Shown piece by piece: positions 60,955 through 64,000 of a stretch of 64,000 nucleotides of DNA (its first letter is position 1; every line of letters starts with the position of its first letter). The stretch comes from Jiangella ureilytica (GTDB taxonomy: Bacteria; Actinomycetota; Actinomycetes; Jiangellales; Jiangellaceae). The stretch covers positions 1 through 64,000 of the forward strand of contig NZ_SMKL01000024.1 in NCBI RefSeq assembly GCF_004348545.1. Direction: 5' to 3'. The position numbers and the translations under genes were made by a program. Below the pieces are notes generated by a model. The model saw nothing but the letters and a program-made list of their open reading frames with translations, was not told the origin of the DNA and ran no database searches.

Positions 60955-61802
60955 GCCTTCGACGACCTCGTCACGATCCAGGTGGCCATGCCGATCAGCA
61001 GGCCGATGCCCACCAGCCACGCCCACAAACCCTCGGCGACCGGGCCGACGCGGCCGATGGCGAGGCCACCGGGGTTCGGCTCGTTCTGCACGGAGTCGAG
61101 GAAGGCGATGATGTCTCGCTTGTCCTCGGGCGTGACCGTCTTGTCGTTGAACACCGGCATCGCCTGCGGGCCGGTGAGCATGGCCTCGTAGATGTGCCGC
61201 GGCTCGACGCCCGTCAAATTGGGCGCGAACTGGCCCATGGTCAGGGCGCCGCCCTGGCCGGTGGTGTTGTGGCACTGCGAGCAGTTGGTGCGGAACAGTT
61301 CGCCGCCGCGGGCGACGTTGCCGGCCGCGGGGTCGAGGTACTCCTCGGGCGGGCGCTCCGGCCCGGGAGCCAGCGAGGCGACGAACTCGGACAGGGCGTC
61401 GATCTGCTCCTGGCTGTACGAGACGGGCTTGCGCTCCGCCTGCGCGGACGGCGCGGCCAGCGGCATGCGGCCGGTGCCGACCTGGAAGTCGACGGCGGCG
61501 GCGCCGACACCGATGAGCGACGGGCCGAGAACCTCGCCGTCGCGGGCCACCTGGCCCTCGCCGTCGAGGCCGTGGCACGAGGAGCAGCCGATGGCGAACA
61601 GCTGCCGGCCCTCTTCGATCTGCGTGGACGAGGCGGCCTGCACGTTCTGCGAGGTGGTCGGAGCCAGCGCGGCGTAGGCCCCGCCCGTGGTGAACAGGAC
61701 GGCGACCAGCACCCCGACGGCGGCGAGCGGGTGCCGTCGCCGGGTGGACAGCAGCCGCCCGATCCAGGAGCCGCCGGGCCGGCCGGGCAACGATCTGGGC
61801 AC
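60951..61802 (-). CDS. qcrC: Cytochrome bc1 complex diheme cytochrome c subunit
   Basis: A 283-residue membrane-anchored protein with two c-type hemes, which replaces separate cytochrome c1 and c in actinobacteria. An N-terminal helix (HPLAAVGVLVAVLFTTGGAYA) leads to CSSCHG and CSQCHN heme motifs with methionine ligands in GRMPLA and QAMPVF. A C-terminal anchor helix follows (LWAWLVGIGLLIGMATWIV). GTG at 61802 was chosen, 4-6 bp from GAGGAG; GTG at 61817, overlapping the ctaE stop, is an alternative. Its stop overlaps qcrA. Confidence 0.95.
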   Translation of the reverse strand: MPRSLPGRPGGSWIGRLLSTRRRHPLAAVGVLVAVLFTTGGAYAALAPTTSQNVQAASSTQIEEGRQLFAIGCSSCHGLDGEGQVARDGEVLGPSLIGVGAAAVDFQVGTGRMPLAAPSAQAERKPVSYSQEQIDALSEFVASLAPGPERPPEEYLDPAAGNVARGGELFRTNCSQCHNTTGQGGALTMGQFAPNLTGVEPRHIYEAMLTGPQAMPVFNDKTVTPEDKRDIIAFLDSVQNEPNPGGLAIGRVGPVAEGLWAWLVGIGLLIGMATWIVTRSSKA

Positions 61803-61813
61803 GTCTCTCCTCG

Positions 61814-62461
61814 TCACTTGACCACGTAGATGGTGAGGAACAGGGCGATCCACACGACATCGACGAAGTGCCAGTAGTAGGACACGACGATCGTGCTGGT
61901 GGCCTGTTCGTGGGTGAACCGGCGCGTCATGTAGGTGCGCCCCAGCAGGAACAGGAACGCGATGAGCCCGAGCGTGACGTGCAGGCCGTGGAATCCGGTG
62001 GCCAGGTAGAAGATCGAGCCGTACGGGTCGCTGGACAGCGTCAGGCCCTCGTGCATGGCCAGCTCGGCGTACTCGAAGACCTGGCCGCCGATGAAGAACG
62101 CGCCCATGAGGAACGTCAGCACGAACCACTCGCGCATGCCCCACTTGCCGACCTGGAACACGGTGCCCAGCCGCCCGACCTGGCCGCGCTCGGCCCGCAG
62201 CACGCCCAGCTGGCACGTGACGGACGACAGCACCAGAACGGTGGTGTTGAGCAGCGAGAAGGGGACGTTGAGCAGCTCGGACTGCTGATCCCAGAGTGCC
62301 GGGGCATTGGACCGGAGCGTGAAGTAGATCGCGAACAGGGCCGCGAAGAACATCAGCTCGCTGGACAGCCACACGATCACCCCGACGGCGACGAGATTCG
62401 GTCGCTCGGGTTGCCGCGTGTGGGCAGCGTCGACGGCGGTTGCAGAAGCCACGTCCGTCAT
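61814..62461 (-). CDS. ctaE: Cytochrome c oxidase subunit III
   Basis: A 215-residue membrane subunit of the aa3 oxidase. Marks: [28 protein letters not shown] with a conserved acidic residue, [52 protein letters not shown], and [21 protein letters not shown]. It leads the ctaE-qcrC-qcrA-qcrB operon, the usual actinobacterial layout that reflects the III2-IV2 supercomplex. ATG at 62461. Confidence 0.96.
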   Translation of the reverse strand: MTDVASATAVDAAHTRQPERPNLVAVGVIVWLSSELMFFAALFAIYFTLRSNAPALWDQQSELLNVPFSLLNTTVLVLSSVTCQLGVLRAERGQVGRLGTVFQVGKWGMREWFVLTFLMGAFFIGGQVFEYAELAMHEGLTLSSDPYGSIFYLATGFHGLHVTLGLIAFLFLLGRTYMTRRFTHEQATSTIVVSYYWHFVDVVWIALFLTIYVVK

Positions 62462-62692
62462 TATGTCGGTCGCTCTTCGCGAGCACGACAGGACCCCGGG
62501 GTAGAGACGCCCGGCGTGTCCCTATCGATACTCGCCGAGGCGTCGGAGGTGAAGCAAGCCTTACCTTCACCATCCGGACCTGGCGGCGCCCTCGCCGGTG
62601 AGAACGTGCGCACCGGTACCATCGTTCCGACCAGCCAGCCATCACGACCGATGCCAGCGAGGGCCCGCAGGATGAGCAGCACCGAGCCGACC

Positions 62693-63091
62693 ATGACGAT
62701 CCTCGTCTACAGCGACGACCGCGCCACCCGCGAGCAGGTGCGGCTGGCCGTCGGCCGGCGTCCCGCGGCCGACCTGCCCAAGGTCGAGTTCGTCGAGGTC
62801 GCCACGCCCGCCGTCGTCATCCGGACGCTCGACGCCGGCGGCATCGACGTCGCCGTGCTCGACGGTGAGGCGGTCCCCGAGGGCGGCATGAGCCTCGCGC
62901 GCACCATCAAGGAAGAGATCTACAACGCGCCGCCGGTGCTCGTGCTCATCGGCCGGCCCCAGGACGCCTGGCTGGCCACGTGGTCGCGCGCGGAGTCGGT
63001 CGTGTCGCACCCGCTCGAACCCATCGCCGTCGCCGACGCCGTCGCCGACCTCATGCGGCGCCGCGCCAGCGGCGTTCCCGCCACGTCATGA
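62693..63091 (+). CDS. Degenerate receiver-domain (response-regulator-like) protein
   Basis: A 132-residue stand-alone receiver-like domain: [18 protein letters not shown], then [44 protein letters not shown], and [40 protein letters not shown]. The acidic DD pair and the Asp of VLDGEA, where phosphate would go, are present. The Ser/Thr after strand 4 is absent, and the Lys of the usual K-P is His (SHPL). So it probably does not work as a normal phospho-receiver. No output domain. ATG at 62693 gives the conserved start; 62672 is possible. The stop overlaps trpD (ATGA). Confidence 0.82.
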   Translation: MTILVYSDDRATREQVRLAVGRRPAADLPKVEFVEVATPAVVIRTLDAGGIDVAVLDGEAVPEGGMSLARTIKEEIYNAPPVLVLIGRPQDAWLATWSRAESVVSHPLEPIAVADAVADLMRRRASGVPATS

Positions 63092-64000
63092 GCGAGACGC
63101 AGCAGACCTGGCCCGCCGTCCTGACGGCGCTCGTCAACGGCGAGGACCTCTCCACCGAGGCGGCCGCCTGGGCGATGGGCGAGATCATGCGCGGCGAGGC
63201 CACGCCGGTGCAGATCGCCGGGTTCGCGGTCGCACTGCGTGCCAAGGGCGAGACGGTCACCGAGCTCGAGGGCCTGGTCCAGGCCATGTACGACGTCGCG
63301 ACCCCGTTCCCCGACCCCGGCCCGGCCCTCGACATCGTCGGCACCGGCGGCGACCGCGCGCACACCGTCAACATCTCCACCATGGCCGCCATCGCCGCGG
63401 CCGGCGCCGGCGCGCGGGTCGTCAAGCACGGCAACCGGGCCGCGTCGTCGCTGTGCGGGTCGGCTGACCTGCTCGAAGGGCTGGGCATCCGGCTCGACCT
63501 GCCGCCCGCCCGCGTGGCCGAGATCGCCGTCGAGGCCGGCATCACCTTCTGCTTCGCCCCGGCGTTCCACCCGTCGCTGCGGCACGCGTCGACGGCGCGC
63601 AGCGAGCTGGGCATCCAGACGACGTTCAACATGCTCGGCCCCATGGCCAACCCGGCCCGGCCCAGCGCCCAGGCCGTCGGCGTGGCCGACGCGCGGGTGG
63701 CGGCGCTGATCGCCGGCGTGCTGGCCGGGCGCGGCACGTCCGCTCTGGTCTTCCGCGGCGACGACGGTCTCGACGAGCTCACCACCACGACGACGTCGCG
63801 GGTGTGGGTCGTGCGCGACGGCGACGTCGCCGAGGAGCGGTTCGACCCGGCGTCCCTCGGCATCGCGCCGGTGCCGGCCGAGGCGCTGCGCGGCGGCGAC
63901 GTCGCCTACAACGTCGGCGTGGCCCGGCGGTTCGTCGGCGGCGAGACGGGGCCGGTGCGCGACGCCGTCCTGCTCAACGCCGCGGCCGGGCTGGCGGCGT
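63088..64000 (+). CDS. trpD: Anthranilate phosphoribosyltransferase (truncated by the window edge)
   Basis: The second step of tryptophan synthesis, joining anthranilate to PRPP. About 304 of the usual 340-350 residues are inside the window, without a stop. Marks: [51 protein letters not shown] for PRPP and anthranilate binding, [37 protein letters not shown] and [13 protein letters not shown] overlaps the upstream receiver-like gene stop. A divergent position from ctaE is also seen in mycobacteria (Rv2192c-Rv2193, from memory). Confidence 0.96.
   Translation, partial: MSETQQTWPAVLTALVNGEDLSTEAAAWAMGEIMRGEATPVQIAGFAVALRAKGETVTELEGLVQAMYDVATPFPDPGPALDIVGTGGDRAHTVNISTMAAIAAAGAGARVVKHGNRAASSLCGSADLLEGLGIRLDLPPARVAEIAVEAGITFCFAPAFHPSLRHASTARSELGIQTTFNMLGPMANPARPSAQAVGVADARVAALIAGVLAGRGTSALVFRGDDGLDELTTTTTSRVWVVRDGDVAEERFDPASLGIAPVPAEALRGGDVAYNVGVARRFVGGETGPVRDAVLLNAAAGLAA

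Overview
The window is a 64 kb piece of very high G+C DNA with short intergenic gaps, many GTG and some TTG starts, and frequent 4-bp stop/start overlaps (ATGA, GTGA). Gene content and order point to an actinobacterium: GlnA1/GlnA2/GlnE, a diheme QcrC with QcrA/QcrB/CtaE, CtaF, the Psp genes of the actinobacterial type, DUF4191, DUF3043 and DUF4192. From memory, the backbone follows the M. tuberculosis order Rv2192c to Rv2225 (trpD, ctaE-qcrCAB, ctaC/F, erpA, glycerate kinase, gcvT, pepB, dlaT, Rv2216, lipB, lipA, DUF4191, RDD, glnA1, glnE, glnA2, panB), so most of it is conserved chromosomal core. The genus cannot be fixed from the sequence alone. No rRNA, tRNA, CRISPR array, transposase or phage gene was recognised.

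Layout. 0-0.5 kb: gene-free, with two copies of a long palindromic repeat. 0.5-9.7 kb: nadE-panB (cofactor synthesis), glnA2 with a class I amidotransferase, the fluoride-channel set crcB-DUF190-crcB, and glnE. 9.7-18.5 kb: an accessory block between glnE and glnA1, made of a nucleoside deaminase, a two-permease plus lipoprotein ABC importer without its own ATPase, a LacI regulator, and a tightly overlapped SDR / solute-binding-like / CoA-transferase / enoyl-CoA hydratase operon. It looks like an uptake and CoA-dependent catabolic unit for an unknown substrate.

18.6-33 kb: glnA1 behind a clear GlnR-type box, RDD protein, DUF4191 protein, lipA and lipB (lipoate synthesis), an LLM oxidoreductase, peptidase E, a DedA-like protein, a kinase-like membrane protein that lacks the catalytic residues, then the 2-oxoacid dehydrogenase E2 with its E3 (lpdA); LipA/LipB supply the lipoyl groups that E2 carries. 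33-41.4 kb: leucyl aminopeptidase, phosphoesterase, gcvT (another lipoate-linked enzyme), a decayed chloramphenicol-phosphotransferase-like gene, an MFS exporter, an aldo/keto reductase and small membrane or acetyltransferase genes. 41.5-44.2 kb: an envelope-stress module, pspA-pspAA-htpX-pspAB.

44.2-52.4 kb: nadA, GNAT, TauE/SafE transporter, GntR regulator with nagA, glycerate kinase, erpA, and a TusA/cysteine desulfurase pair. 52.5-62.5 kb: the respiratory core, ctaC-ctaD-ctaF on one side and ctaE-qcrC-qcrA-qcrB on the other, separated by a small gene, an EamA transporter and a DUF4192 gene. 62.7-64 kb: a degenerate receiver-domain protein overlapping trpD, which runs off the right edge.

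The most unusual items are the palindromic intergenic repeat family (0.1, 0.4 and 33.1 kb), the probable pseudokinase at 26.1 kb, the internally deleted phosphotransferase remnant at 36.9 kb, a solute-binding-like protein without a signal peptide at 15.4 kb, and tandem 30-bp repeats that copy the 3' end of the DUF4191 gene.
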